From: JAGQYP01 sp041392305
Lineage (GTDB): Bacteria > Bacteroidota > Bacteroidia > Flavobacteriales_D > Crocinitomicaceae
Assembly: GCA_041392305.1 (NCBI GenBank)
Contig: JAWKMJ010000006.1
Location: 62,001 to 126,000 of the forward strand
Length of the DNA stretch: 64,000 nucleotides
Direction: 5' to 3'
Shown here piece by piece: positions 1 to 6,848 of this stretch. How positions within the stretch are numbered: position 1 is the first letter of the stretch; each line of letters opens with the position of its first letter. The notes beneath the pieces were generated by a model. The model saw only the letters and a program-made list of their open reading frames with translations. It ran no database searches and was not told where the DNA came from. The position numbers and the translations under genes were made by a program.

Positions 1-282
1 ATACCCTGAGAGAGGATAATCTCCTGGGCTGGAACTACCGAATATAAAAGAGATTTTTGATCCAAATGCCATAAGTTCAAGTCCATAATTACCTGTGTGT
101 TCGAAACAAAACCAGTAAGAGTCGGCATTCCCCTTTTTCAGTAATTGATTAATTAATTTAAAAATGTGCTTTTGATTATTATCGATTCTTTTCTCAGAAA
201 TAATCTTTTTCGAATCAGTCTCCAAGACTGCAACATCTAACCAATCCTTGGAGATGTCGATACCTACATAAAATCTTTTCAT
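1..282 (-). pseudogene. IS110-family transposase, N-terminal part, frameshifted and cut by the window edge
   Basis: Reading the minus strand from the ATG at 282 gives MKRFYVGIDISKDWLDVAVL followed by an FEHTGNYGLEL stretch. This is the N-terminal DEDD catalytic region of IS110-family recombinases, with the first acidic residue in GIDISKD. After GLEL the frame no longer fits the family. The neighbouring frame continues with YSVVPAQEIILSQG, which matches the usual family block. A single-base indel therefore lies between about 54 and 73, perhaps in the run of five T at 54-58. The rest of the gene is outside the window. Either the copy is dead or the indel is an assembly error. IS110 elements are not known to need programmed frameshifting. 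Confidence 0.8.
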
Positions 283-480
283 ATCTTTACTTTAATTGAC
301 TGTTGAACCAATATGAAGGAATAGCTAATACCTTTAATAAGCCTTAATGCTTAACATTCTAAATGGCGAAGCCTTCAGAAAAGAGGACAGGTCTAATACA
401 CAAAATAGTTCATGACTAGAACTCCGTTTAGTTCACCTGTCTTCCTTTGGTTCTTACTTAAAACTACTAAAAAGAATATA
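283..480 (-). ncRNA. Structured noncoding left end of the IS110 element, candidate bridge RNA
   Basis: This segment lies directly upstream of the IS110 transposase start and has no credible gene. On the minus strand it can fold into several hairpins. GACAGGT (386-392 on the plus strand) pairs with ACCTGTC (435-441). GAACT (419-423) pairs with AGTTC (430-434) inside that outer stem. TAAGC (338-342) pairs with GCTTA (349-353). IS110-group elements are known to encode a bridge RNA in the noncoding end upstream of the recombinase, so position and structure fit. The element boundary, and hence the upper limit, is not visible. The RNA call is inference. Confidence 0.35.
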
Positions 481-496
481 TTGCTAATCTAAAGGT

Positions 497-596
497 ATCT
501 CCGTGTCTTCTCCGTGCATCTCCGTGTAACAAAAAAAAACACGAGCAAAAGAAGCCTCGCAGGTACATACCCAAATAGGAGAGACCCACGAGGTAA
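497..596. repeat. Dispersed CTCCGTG / AAATAGGAGA repeat, copy 1
   Basis: The segment contains CTCCGTGTCTTCTCCGTGCA, then CTCCGTGTAAC and a run of A, a variable stretch, then AAATAGGAGAGACCCACGAG. The same order of blocks occurs twice more, at about 9147-9262 and 9333-9450. It has no coding potential that I would accept. It sits between the IS110 left end and a heptamer array. Confidence 0.75.
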
Positions 597-659
597 AAAT
601 TCCCAATTACACATTCCGAATTTCGAATTACGCATTACGCATTACGCATTCCAAATTCC
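597..659. repeat. Array of nine 7-bp repeats (pattern NNATTNC) at the metZ stop codon
   Basis: Nine consecutive heptamers can be read from 597: AAATTCC, CAATTAC, ACATTCC, GAATTTC, GAATTAC, GCATTAC twice, GCATTCC, AAATTCC. All fit NNATTNC. The array runs into the 3' end of metZ, supplies its stop codon (635-637 on the minus strand) and encodes its last residues. Similar period-7 arrays of other sequence occur at 6561-6623, 6667-6708 and 37098-37170. Confidence 0.85.
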
Positions 660-1840
660 TCTTTCCCAACCTCACAAACCGTTTTCGTCAAAGCCGCATT
701 GATATCACACCAAATATCATCCACATGCTCCAATCCAACCGAAATTCTTACCATTCCTTCCCCAATTCCCACTGAAGCTCTTTCTTCCGGACTCAATTTC
801 GAGTGCGTTGTAGAGGCTGGGTGAGTGGCTATTGATCTGGTGTCTCCGAGATTAGCTGTTAAACTCAATAATTTCAATCCATCTAGAAATTCTTTTCCTG
901 CTTCCAATCCGCCTTTGATATTAAAGGTCACAATTCCGCCTCCAAATCTCATTTGTTTTTTTGCAATTTCATAGCCTGGGTGACTCTCCAAAAAAGGATA
1001 TTTTACATTTTCCACATTGGGGTGAGCTTCTAGTCTTTTTGCTATTTCCAATGCATTGGATGAATGTTTTTCCACGCGCAATGGCAAAGTCTCAATGGAT
1101 TTAGACAAGACCCACGCATTAAACGGACTAATGCATGGGCCTGTATGTCTGGCAAACCCCTGAATCTCATCAATGAGGTCTTGATTCCCGACAATGACTC
1201 CTCCCAGAGTCCGACCCTGACCATCGATGTATTTGGTGGCAGAATGAATGGACAAATGCGCACCAAATTTCAAGGGTTGCTGAATGATGGGTGTAGCAAA
1301 ACAGTTATCTACCACAAAAATTAAGTTGTGTTTTTTTGCCAAAGCACCAGCTAATTCTAAATCCACTATATCTACTCCTGGGTTCGAAGGAGTTTCCAGG
1401 TACAATATTTTAGTGTTTTCTTGAATGTGATCTTCCCAAGAATCAAAATCATCAATAGGAACATAAGTATGATGGATTCCCCATTTTGGAAGAATTTCAT
1501 TGAACAATCTATGTGTAGATCCAAAAACAGATTTACACGATAAAACATGGTCGCCACTCGACAATAAAGCTCCAAAAGTGGTGAAAATAGCTGCCATTCC
1601 ACTTGCAGTTGCCCATCCGGCTTCTGCACCTTCCAGCATGGCTATTTTTGTTATGAATTCCGACACATTTGGGTTGGAATATCTGGAATACACATCTCCT
1701 TCAATCTCCTCTGAAAACTGAGCTCTCATATCTTCCGAATCGTGGAAGGTGTAAGAAGAAGTAAGATAGAGCGGTACTGAATGTTCTTGGTACTGACTGC
1801 GCTCTGTTTGTAGTCTTATGGCTAATGTTTCTGGGTTCAT
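635..1840 (-). CDS. metZ: O-acetyl/O-succinylhomoserine sulfhydrylase (Cys/Met metabolism PLP enzyme)
   Basis: This is a fold-type I PLP enzyme of the Cys/Met metabolism family, about 401 residues from the ATG at 1840. It should replace the acyl group of an activated homoserine with sulfide to give homocysteine in the cytoplasm. The sequence shows YSRYSNPNV near the N-terminus, the PLP-stacking ASGMAAI region, VVDNCFATP with the PLP Asp, and SIHSATKYIDGQGR with the Schiff-base Lys. The start follows the OsmC stop by one base; a longer in-frame start at 1885 would overlap that gene and adds a tail unlike the family. It is the last gene of the SAM-riboswitch operon. Its C-terminal EEFGMRNA is encoded by a heptamer array, so the natural tail may have been altered. 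Gamma-synthase activity cannot be excluded. Confidence 0.9.
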   Translation of the reverse strand: MNPETLAIRLQTERSQYQEHSVPLYLTSSYTFHDSEDMRAQFSEEIEGDVYSRYSNPNVSEFITKIAMLEGAEAGWATASGMAAIFTTFGALLSSGDHVLSCKSVFGSTHRLFNEILPKWGIHHTYVPIDDFDSWEDHIQENTKILYLETPSNPGVDIVDLELAGALAKKHNLIFVVDNCFATPIIQQPLKFGAHLSIHSATKYIDGQGRTLGGVIVGNQDLIDEIQGFARHTGPCISPFNAWVLSKSIETLPLRVEKHSSNALEIAKRLEAHPNVENVKYPFLESHPGYEIAKKQMRFGGGIVTFNIKGGLEAGKEFLDGLKLLSLTANLGDTRSIATHPASTTHSKLSPEERASVGIGEGMVRISVGLEHVDDIWCDINAALTKTVCEVGKEEFGMRNA

Positions 1841-1841
1841 T

Positions 1842-2252
1842 CTAATTGATTTTAAATGAAGTGGTGATCTCGCAAGTAGCTTCAAGTATGCGTGTTACCG
1901 AACAATATTTTTCCATTGTTAGGTCGATCGCTCTTTGAACTTTATGCGGTTCCAATTCACCTTTAAAGAGAAAAGCCACTTCGATCTTGGTAAAGATTTT
2001 GGGTATTTCATCTCTTCTTTCGGCGTTTAAAACTATCTCGAGATCATCAATTCTTTGTTTTTGTTTTTCTAAGATCAGTACGACGTCGATGGCGGCGCAT
2101 CCTCCAAGCCCGGAAACCAATAATTCCATGGGTCGGAACCCGTTATTATGTCCTCCAATATCTGGCGCACCATCAATTTTAATCGTTTGACCATTTTCAT
2201 TAAATGCTTCAAAATTAAAGGGCGGCTTCAAGCGCTTCAACTCTACTTTCAT
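1842..2252 (-). CDS. OsmC-family protein
   Basis: This is a small OsmC/Ohr-superfamily protein of about 136 residues. The family reduces organic hydroperoxides with paired cysteines or has related thiol roles. A PMELLVSGLGGCAAID block carries the first conserved Cys, and EKYCSVTRIL near the C-terminus carries the second. I chose the ATG at 2252 (MKVELKRL) because the homology begins there. It overlaps the 3' end of hom by 38 bases; an ATG at 2276 is the alternative. Its place between hom and metZ, under a SAM riboswitch, suggests a sulfur or thiol task linked to homocysteine synthesis. That role is inference. Confidence 0.85.
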   Translation of the reverse strand: MKVELKRLKPPFNFEAFNENGQTIKIDGAPDIGGHNNGFRPMELLVSGLGGCAAIDVVLILEKQKQRIDDLEIVLNAERRDEIPKIFTKIEVAFLFKGELEPHKVQRAIDLTMEKYCSVTRILEATCEITTSFKIN

Positions 2253-3453
2253 CTTTTGTTTTTTCGAATTTGACATCTTCCGAGAAGAAAGAAATAAACA
2301 GATCTTCTCTTTTATTAAAATCAACAGATGCTAAGCTACTGAATTTCACCCAACCAATTTTGTAATGGTATTCTAAACCGGAATAGGATTCTTCAATATT
2401 CACAAATTCGATTTCATCCGTGAGTTTATATGGAGAACCTACATAAACTTTCGCGTAGAATTCATTGCTGTACTCCAAATCGCCTCCCGTTTTAAATTTC
2501 TTGTACTCGTAGTTGTAGTCAAATTGCAAAGCGGAAATATCTGAAAGAACTGCTGAAGCTGTAGGGTAGGAACCTGCTCCTTTTCCCAAGAAAAATTGTT
2601 TGTCCGAAAACAAAGCTTGAATGGCAACACAATTGTATTCATTCTCCACATTGTAAGCAAAGTGATCTTCAGGAACAAAATGAGGAGCCACAAAACCAAT
2701 TACTTTGTCTCCAATTTTTTCTGCTCTTGAAATCAGCTTGATTTTTAGTCCTTTTTCTCTTCCGAAATTCACATCTTCTTCTTTGATATTTCTGATTCCG
2801 ATATTTAAGATTTCTCCCACTTCCACTATTTTCCCAAAAGTGTGAGCAATCAAAATGTCTAATTTGAATTTAGAATCAAATCCATCTACATCCATCGTTG
2901 GATCAGTTTCAGCAAAACCTAAATCCTGAGCTTCTTTCAAAACCTCCTCATAGGATTTTCCAAAAGCATGAGTTTGCGTTAAAATGTAGTTGGTTGTCCC
3001 ATTGCAAATTCCTTCAATCTTGCTTAAAGAATCGTTATTGTAATATTCTTCCAGATTTCGAATTACAGGAATAGAGGCGCATGTAGAAGCTTCATACAAA
3101 AAGGATACTTGATGCTTTCGACTCAGCTGAATCAATTCTTCCAAATGCAAGGCAATCAGTTTTTTATTGGCAGATACCACATTTTTTCCTTTGCGAAAAG
3201 CAGTTGTTACGATCTCATATGCTGCGTCTGCATCGTCGATCAATTCAACTATTGTGTTGATTTCAGAGTTGTTCAATAAATCGTCTTTCTCAAAAGTAAA
3301 ATGGGAAGCGTCTATACTTCTTTCCTTATCTTTTGATTTCACGCAGATCTTTACTATTTCTGCATTCAGTAATTTAGACTGATTTAATACTTCGTAGAGT
3401 CCTCCCCCTACACATCCGAATCCGAATAACCCGATTTTGATTTTTGTTTCCAT
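2215..3453 (-). CDS. hom: Homoserine dehydrogenase
   Basis: This 412-residue protein reduces aspartate semialdehyde to homoserine with NAD(P)H. The Rossmann motif GFGCVGGG is at residues 11-18. SANKKLIA lies in the nucleotide domain. GICNGTTNYILT and DPTMDVDGFDSKFKL are hallmark blocks of the catalytic and dimer domain. It is a monofunctional enzyme: there is no aspartate kinase fusion and no clear C-terminal ACT domain. It follows metX by two bases, so the operon makes homoserine, acylates it and sulfhydrylates it. The SAM-I riboswitch upstream of metX should control it. Confidence 0.95.
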   Translation of the reverse strand: METKIKIGLFGFGCVGGGLYEVLNQSKLLNAEIVKICVKSKDKERSIDASHFTFEKDDLLNNSEINTIVELIDDADAAYEIVTTAFRKGKNVVSANKKLIALHLEELIQLSRKHQVSFLYEASTCASIPVIRNLEEYYNNDSLSKIEGICNGTTNYILTQTHAFGKSYEEVLKEAQDLGFAETDPTMDVDGFDSKFKLDILIAHTFGKIVEVGEILNIGIRNIKEEDVNFGREKGLKIKLISRAEKIGDKVIGFVAPHFVPEDHFAYNVENEYNCVAIQALFSDKQFFLGKGAGSYPTASAVLSDISALQFDYNYEYKKFKTGGDLEYSNEFYAKVYVGSPYKLTDEIEFVNIEESYSGLEYHYKIGWVKFSSLASVDFNKREDLFISFFSEDVKFEKTKDESRVEALEAAL

Positions 3454-3455
3454 AA

Positions 3456-4514
3456 TTAAGCGACTATTAAATGTTTTTGTTTAAATATTGTTGGCTTGTA
3501 TTTTGCCGTTTTTTCGTTTAAAAAATCTTTGAGAATTTCTTCCAGTTGTTTCCCTTCAACTAAGAATCCATCGTGTCCAAATTCACTTTCTATCTCCACG
3601 TAAATAGAGTCTTCAATTTCTTCATTCAAGAACTTTTGCTCTGAAACAGGAAACAACAAATCTGTCGTAATGCCAATGCATAGTGTTCGAGCTTGAATGC
3701 GCTTTAATGCATCCGGGTGATTCCGAAAAACATTGTGTGAATCCATAGCTTTGGAAAGCGTCCAGTAGGAAAAAGCATTGAATCTTTTTACAAACTTTTC
3801 CCCTTGATATCGTTGGTACGAAGAAGCCTTGAACGCATCTGCTTTTTCATTGCTGTCTTCTGACTGAGTAACCAAATATCCTGAAGCCGATCTGTACGAG
3901 AGCATCGCAATAGCACGAGCCGCTTTCAATCCTTCTAAACCAGCATAATCATATGAATACTTAAAAGATTGATCTGCCTGAATGGCCATTCTTTGGGTTT
4001 CATTAAAGGCAATTCCATAAGGTGAATGCTGAGCATTCGTGGCGATTAATGCCAGTTGTTCAGCAATTTCCGGTTTTTCAACTGCCCATTGAATCGCTTG
4101 CTGTCCGCCAAGAGAAGCACCAATCAGCAAATGAATTTGTTCAATTCCCAGGTACTTTCTCAATACCTCATGAGCACGAACCATGTCGAGCGTAGTGATT
4201 GCTGGAAAAGAGTGATAAAATTTATTTCCATTGGACTTTTTACTCAAGGGACCGGTAGAGCCATAATGCGATCCCAAGACATTGGCGCAAACAATGAAAT
4301 AGTCTGAAGGATTGAACAATTTGTCTGCTCCAAAAAGATCACTCCACCAGTCAAAAACATCGGCACTTCCTGTTAGTGCGTGGCAAACCCAAATCACCTT
4401 TTTAGTTGATTTATCAAGGTTTCCCCAGGTTTGGTAGGCTATTTTTATTCCTTCAAGACTTTCCCCTGATTCGAGCGGAAAAGCCTCGTTATGATACAAG
4501 TACTTTAAACTCAT
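3456..4514 (-). CDS. metX: Homoserine O-acetyltransferase (MetX, alpha/beta hydrolase fold)
   Basis: MetX-type alpha/beta hydrolases acylate homoserine, usually from acetyl-CoA. The 352-residue protein shows VCHALTGSADV (oxyanion-side block), VLGSHYGSTGP, and the nucleophile elbow GASLGGQQ with Ser134. The acid lies in GITTDLLFP and the histidine in EFGHDGFLVE. MetX homologues can prefer acetyl or succinyl donors, and this cannot be decided by eye. It is the first gene of the operon, with a leader of about 345 bases holding a SAM-I riboswitch. In that leader 4578-4600 can form a further hairpin (GATAAG against CTTATC) that could belong to the expression platform. Confidence 0.93.
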   Translation of the reverse strand: MSLKYLYHNEAFPLESGESLEGIKIAYQTWGNLDKSTKKVIWVCHALTGSADVFDWWSDLFGADKLFNPSDYFIVCANVLGSHYGSTGPLSKKSNGNKFYHSFPAITTLDMVRAHEVLRKYLGIEQIHLLIGASLGGQQAIQWAVEKPEIAEQLALIATNAQHSPYGIAFNETQRMAIQADQSFKYSYDYAGLEGLKAARAIAMLSYRSASGYLVTQSEDSNEKADAFKASSYQRYQGEKFVKRFNAFSYWTLSKAMDSHNVFRNHPDALKRIQARTLCIGITTDLLFPVSEQKFLNEEIEDSIYVEIESEFGHDGFLVEGKQLEEILKDFLNEKTAKYKPTIFKQKHLIVA

Positions 4515-4708
4515 TTTTGAAAATTAAATGTGAAAATTCAGCAGTTCTCGACATCGAAAACTGTAGCTAGAATGTGCGATAAGAGAATCTGATTCTTATC
4601 TACACGCCAAACACATGTAATGCATGAAGGACTTTAGAATAGACAAGAAAGTCTTCCTCAAGCGGGACCAAAAATTGGTAAGCGATAAATTCTGCATAAT
4701 CTTGTAAT

Positions 4709-4843
4709 TTAAATTTATATTCATCCGAAACTCTTCCGGATTCAGGATTTAGCACCTTCCTCGATCAGTTTGTATTGCCCTTGATCTTGGGGTTGCTAGA
4801 GGGTCATAGAGCCTGTCTCTCACCTCGATCTTTATAAATCAAT
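4709..4843 (-). promoter_or_regulatory. SAM-I (S-box) riboswitch upstream of metX
   Basis: Read on the minus strand, the segment carries the S-box core in order: GATCGAGGTGAGAGACAGGC, TCTATGACCCTCTAGCAACC, and later GAAGGTGCTAAATCC. GATTTATA (4833-4840) can pair with TATAAATT (4712-4719) to close the P1 helix. S-box aptamers bind S-adenosylmethionine and normally switch off methionine-synthesis genes. All four downstream genes fit that role. I see no classic terminator with a U-tract between aptamer and start codon, so control may act on translation or through another structure. Confidence 0.9.
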
Positions 4844-4859
4844 TACTTGTGACGGCAAT

Positions 4860-4899
4860 TGATGCTGCAAAGTTAATGTATAAAAAAAGGATTCTGCAA
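4860..4899 (-). promoter_or_regulatory. Bacteroidota-type promoter of the metX operon
   Basis: On the minus strand TTG (4897-4899) is followed after 21 bases by TAACTTTG (4868-4875), which matches the TAnnTTTG -7 element. Transcription would start near 4862, just ahead of the riboswitch P1 helix. Confidence 0.65.
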
Positions 4900-4973
4900 T
4901 AGTTTTTTTGATTTTTTTTAAATTTTAAGATAGGAAATAGGTTGTAATTCCTTATTTATCAAGGAGTTGATAA

Positions 4974-5006
4974 ATAAAAAAAAAGGGACTCGAATTGAGT
5001 CCCTTT
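4974..5006 (-). terminator. Rho-independent terminator after tRNA-Phe
   Basis: AAAGGGACTC (4982-4991) pairs perfectly with GAGTCCCTTT (4997-5006). On the minus strand the stem is followed by a run of T. It lies just downstream of the minus-strand tRNA-Phe. Confidence 0.85.
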
Positions 5007-5011
5007 AGAAG

Positions 5012-5084
5012 TGGTGATGGACGGAATCGAACCGCCGACACAAGGATTTTCAGTCCTTTGCTCTACCGACTGAGCTACATCACC
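5012..5084 (-). tRNA. tRNA-Phe (GAA)
   Basis: The 73-base minus-strand sequence folds as a cloverleaf. The acceptor pair is GGTGATG / CATCACC with discriminator A. The D arm is GCTCAGTCGGTAGAGC. The anticodon loop CTGAAAA carries GAA, and the T arm contains GGTTCGATTCC. No CCA end is encoded beyond the discriminator. Confidence 0.95.
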
Positions 5085-5097
5085 AACTTGTCAATCT

Positions 5098-5145
5098 TTC
5101 AAAAACGGAAGGGATAGTCGGTAGTATCCTTCATGTGTTTTTGAA
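5098..5145 (-). other. Long imperfect hairpin in the tRNA-Phe leader
   Basis: TTCAAAAAC (5098-5106) pairs with GTTTTTGAA (5137-5145), and GGATA (5112-5116) pairs with TATCC (5125-5129) inside it. It lies between the tRNA and a likely minus-strand promoter: TATCTTTG at 5156-5163 with TTG at 5181-5183. The tRNA transcript would thus begin with a 5' leader of about 65 bases containing this hairpin, perhaps a processing signal. Confidence 0.5.
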
Positions 5146-5155
5146 TTCGTGGGTG

Positions 5156-5183
5156 CAAAGATAGAAATAAAATTATTTGACAA
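5156..5183 (-). promoter_or_regulatory. Probable promoter of tRNA-Phe
   Basis: On the minus strand a perfect TATCTTTG (5156-5163) is preceded by TTG at 5181-5183. The 17-base gap is shorter than the 19-22 seen at other promoters here, so the -33 part is uncertain. Confidence 0.45.
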
Positions 5184-5342
5184 AAGATATTTTAAATAAA
5201 ATTTCTGTTCAGAATCTGTACCTGCTCAATTTCAGTGATTTAGTGAAGTGATTTATTGATTTCGTTTTGACTTGTATAAGATTCCAAGCATTCGGCGATT
5301 TATGGGTTTCAACCTGAGTGATATAAATTAGATTTGTAGTGA

Positions 5343-5442
5343 ATACTTAACCTATTCTTCATAGCACTTAAACGGTAAATGAAAAAGTAATCACATTAGG
5401 TTAATATTTAAGAAAAGAGGCTGATATTTTGGCCTCTTTTTT
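5343..5442 (+). ncRNA. Candidate small RNA or attenuated leader with its own promoter and terminator
   Basis: TAGATTTG (5329-5336) matches the -7 promoter element and predicts a start near 5343. TTAACCTA (5347-5354) can pair with TAGGTTAA (5397-5404). The unit ends in a strong terminator hairpin with a U-tract at 5413-5446. No open frame of useful length lies inside. It is either an independent RNA of about 100 bases or a leader that attenuates the AraC-type gene that follows. I do not recognise the family. Confidence 0.45.
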
Positions 5443-5446
5443 CTTT
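5413..5446 (+). terminator. Rho-independent terminator before the AraC-type gene
   Basis: AAAAGAGGC (5413-5421) pairs perfectly with GCCTCTTTT (5432-5440) around a 10-base loop, followed by a T-rich run. No protein gene on this strand lies upstream within 5 kb, so it should end the RNA starting near 5343. Confidence 0.8.
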
Positions 5447-5470
5447 GTCAAATCTGACTATCTTTGGCAG

Positions 5471-6565
5471 GTGGAAAATGTAATATTGATCATCGGATTT
5501 GGAGCGATTCTCCAAGGTTTATTCCTTTCGGGCTTATATATATTTTCTGAAAAGCATAAGTCCACTTCAAACAAAATTCTTGGTTTGTTTCTGTTCGCAT
5601 TAATCTGGGAAGGGATCAATAGTTTTTTGCCAGTAGATCAAGTTGGAAACTATTCTTTAGGCTACTATTTTGGTTTGCCTGAATCCAAGCTTTTTATGCC
5701 CACCTTGTTTTTTCATTATGTTTTGCTGAAAGTTGGGAATTATGACAAGTACAAGATTTGGGTGAAACTTGCTTATGCTTTAGGGATAATTGTGGCATTC
5801 CTGACAGTCATTAACATGGTTTCTTATCTATCAATTGGGAAAGATTTAAAGGCACTTTTGGGAGTGGATAAAATGGAATTTCTTTTCATGACACAGCAAG
5901 TGATTGCTTATGGATTATCCGTTGTTTTTTTGGTGTTCTCTTTTTTAGAAGTGAAGAAAGTACAAATTGCAGCAGGCGAATTTTATTCCGATCCCGACAA
6001 ACTCAAAATCGATTGGCTTAAAAGGTTTGTCATCTTGTTTGTTCCTATGGTCGCCTTATGGGGATTGGAATTAGTAAGAATTTTTCTAGAGCTTCCTGAA
6101 TGGATTGCCCATTTCGTCACGATCAATTGGCTATTGATTTTTATATTGCTCTACTACATTAGTTTTAAGGCGTTTACCCATGAAGATTTATTTCGTGATT
6201 TCAAGAGAATGGATGAGGAATTGGATTCCGTTTCAGATGCTTTAGATGAATCCATAATTATCGAAATGGAAAATCAGATGCAAACCCATCAATATTTTAA
6301 AAATGAAGATCTCAACCTATACGATTTTTCAAAAGCGGTAAACGTATCTCCACGTAAAATCTCCGAATCCATTAAAAAACACAGAAACACGAATTTCTCC
6401 ACTTGGGTCAATACTTTTAGAGTCAATTTAGCTATCGAAATGATCCAAAAAGATTCCCTTCTAAGTATTGAAGGAATTGGACAAGAAGTAGGATTCAAAT
6501 CCAGATCCGCCCTCTACGGAGCCTTCAAAAAAATCAAAGACAAATCCCCGGGGGACTTTAAGTAA
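5471..6565 (+). CDS. AraC-family regulator with an integral-membrane N-terminal region
   Basis: The N-terminal 230 residues or so contain about six or seven hydrophobic helices. The last 100 residues form an AraC-type double helix-turn-helix: NLYDFSKAVNVSPRKISESI, then SIEGIGQEVGFKSRSALYGA, then KSPGDFK. It probably senses a membrane or extracytoplasmic cue and controls transcription; target unknown. I chose the GTG at 5471 (ENVILIIGFG). A TTG at 5429 would lie inside the terminator hairpin, whereas a perfect -7 element TATCTTTG sits at 5459-5466, giving a nearly leaderless message as at guaA. Its stop codon lies in the first unit of a heptamer array. Confidence 0.8.
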   Translation: MENVILIIGFGAILQGLFLSGLYIFSEKHKSTSNKILGLFLFALIWEGINSFLPVDQVGNYSLGYYFGLPESKLFMPTLFFHYVLLKVGNYDKYKIWVKLAYALGIIVAFLTVINMVSYLSIGKDLKALLGVDKMEFLFMTQQVIAYGLSVVFLVFSFLEVKKVQIAAGEFYSDPDKLKIDWLKRFVILFVPMVALWGLELVRIFLELPEWIAHFVTINWLLIFILLYYISFKAFTHEDLFRDFKRMDEELDSVSDALDESIIIEMENQMQTHQYFKNEDLNLYDFSKAVNVSPRKISESIKKHRNTNFSTWVNTFRVNLAIEMIQKDSLLSIEGIGQEVGFKSRSALYGAFKKIKDKSPGDFK

Positions 6566-6623
6566 TTAGGAATTAAGAATTAAGAATTAAGAATGAACAA
6601 TTAAGAATGAACAATTAATAATT
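6561..6623. repeat. Array of nine 7-bp repeats at the AraC-type gene stop codon
   Basis: The units AGTAATT, AGGAATT, AAGAATT (twice), AAGAATG, AACAATT, AAGAATG, AACAATT, AATAATT follow without a gap. The TAA stop of the preceding gene (6563-6565) is inside the first unit. The period is 7 as at 597-659, but the unit differs. Confidence 0.85.
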
Positions 6624-6666
6624 TATCGATAACTAGCCAAATTGGTCAACCTTGATCAGGGAAGTA

Positions 6667-6708
6667 CATAATTCATAATTCTACATTCTACACTCTACAC
6701 TCTACACT
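6667..6708. repeat. Second array of six 7-bp repeats
   Basis: Units are CATAATT twice, CTACATT, then CTACACT three times. It is separated by about 43 bases of non-repeat sequence from the array at 6561-6623. The remaining bases up to 6848 show no gene. Confidence 0.8.
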
Positions 6709-6848
6709 CGAAAAATTCCACACTCAATTGTCCTGATTTCTGTTTTCAGTACATGAACACCTTGATTTTATTGTGTTTCTCGAGATTGGCAATCTACATT
6801 TGTCTCCATAGAAATTTTTGTAATTATTAATGCTTAAAACGAAAGAAC

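Noticed and set aside
514..702. A 62-residue open frame across the first dispersed repeat and heptamer array
   Set aside because: It is made of repeat sequence and overlaps the metZ 3' end antisense.
1042..1629. Antisense and out-of-frame open frames over metZ
   Set aside because: They are shadows of a well-supported gene.
5429..5470. Upstream TTG start for the AraC-type regulator
   Set aside because: It lies in the terminator loop and adds sequence not expected for the family; the GTG at 5471 follows a -7 element.
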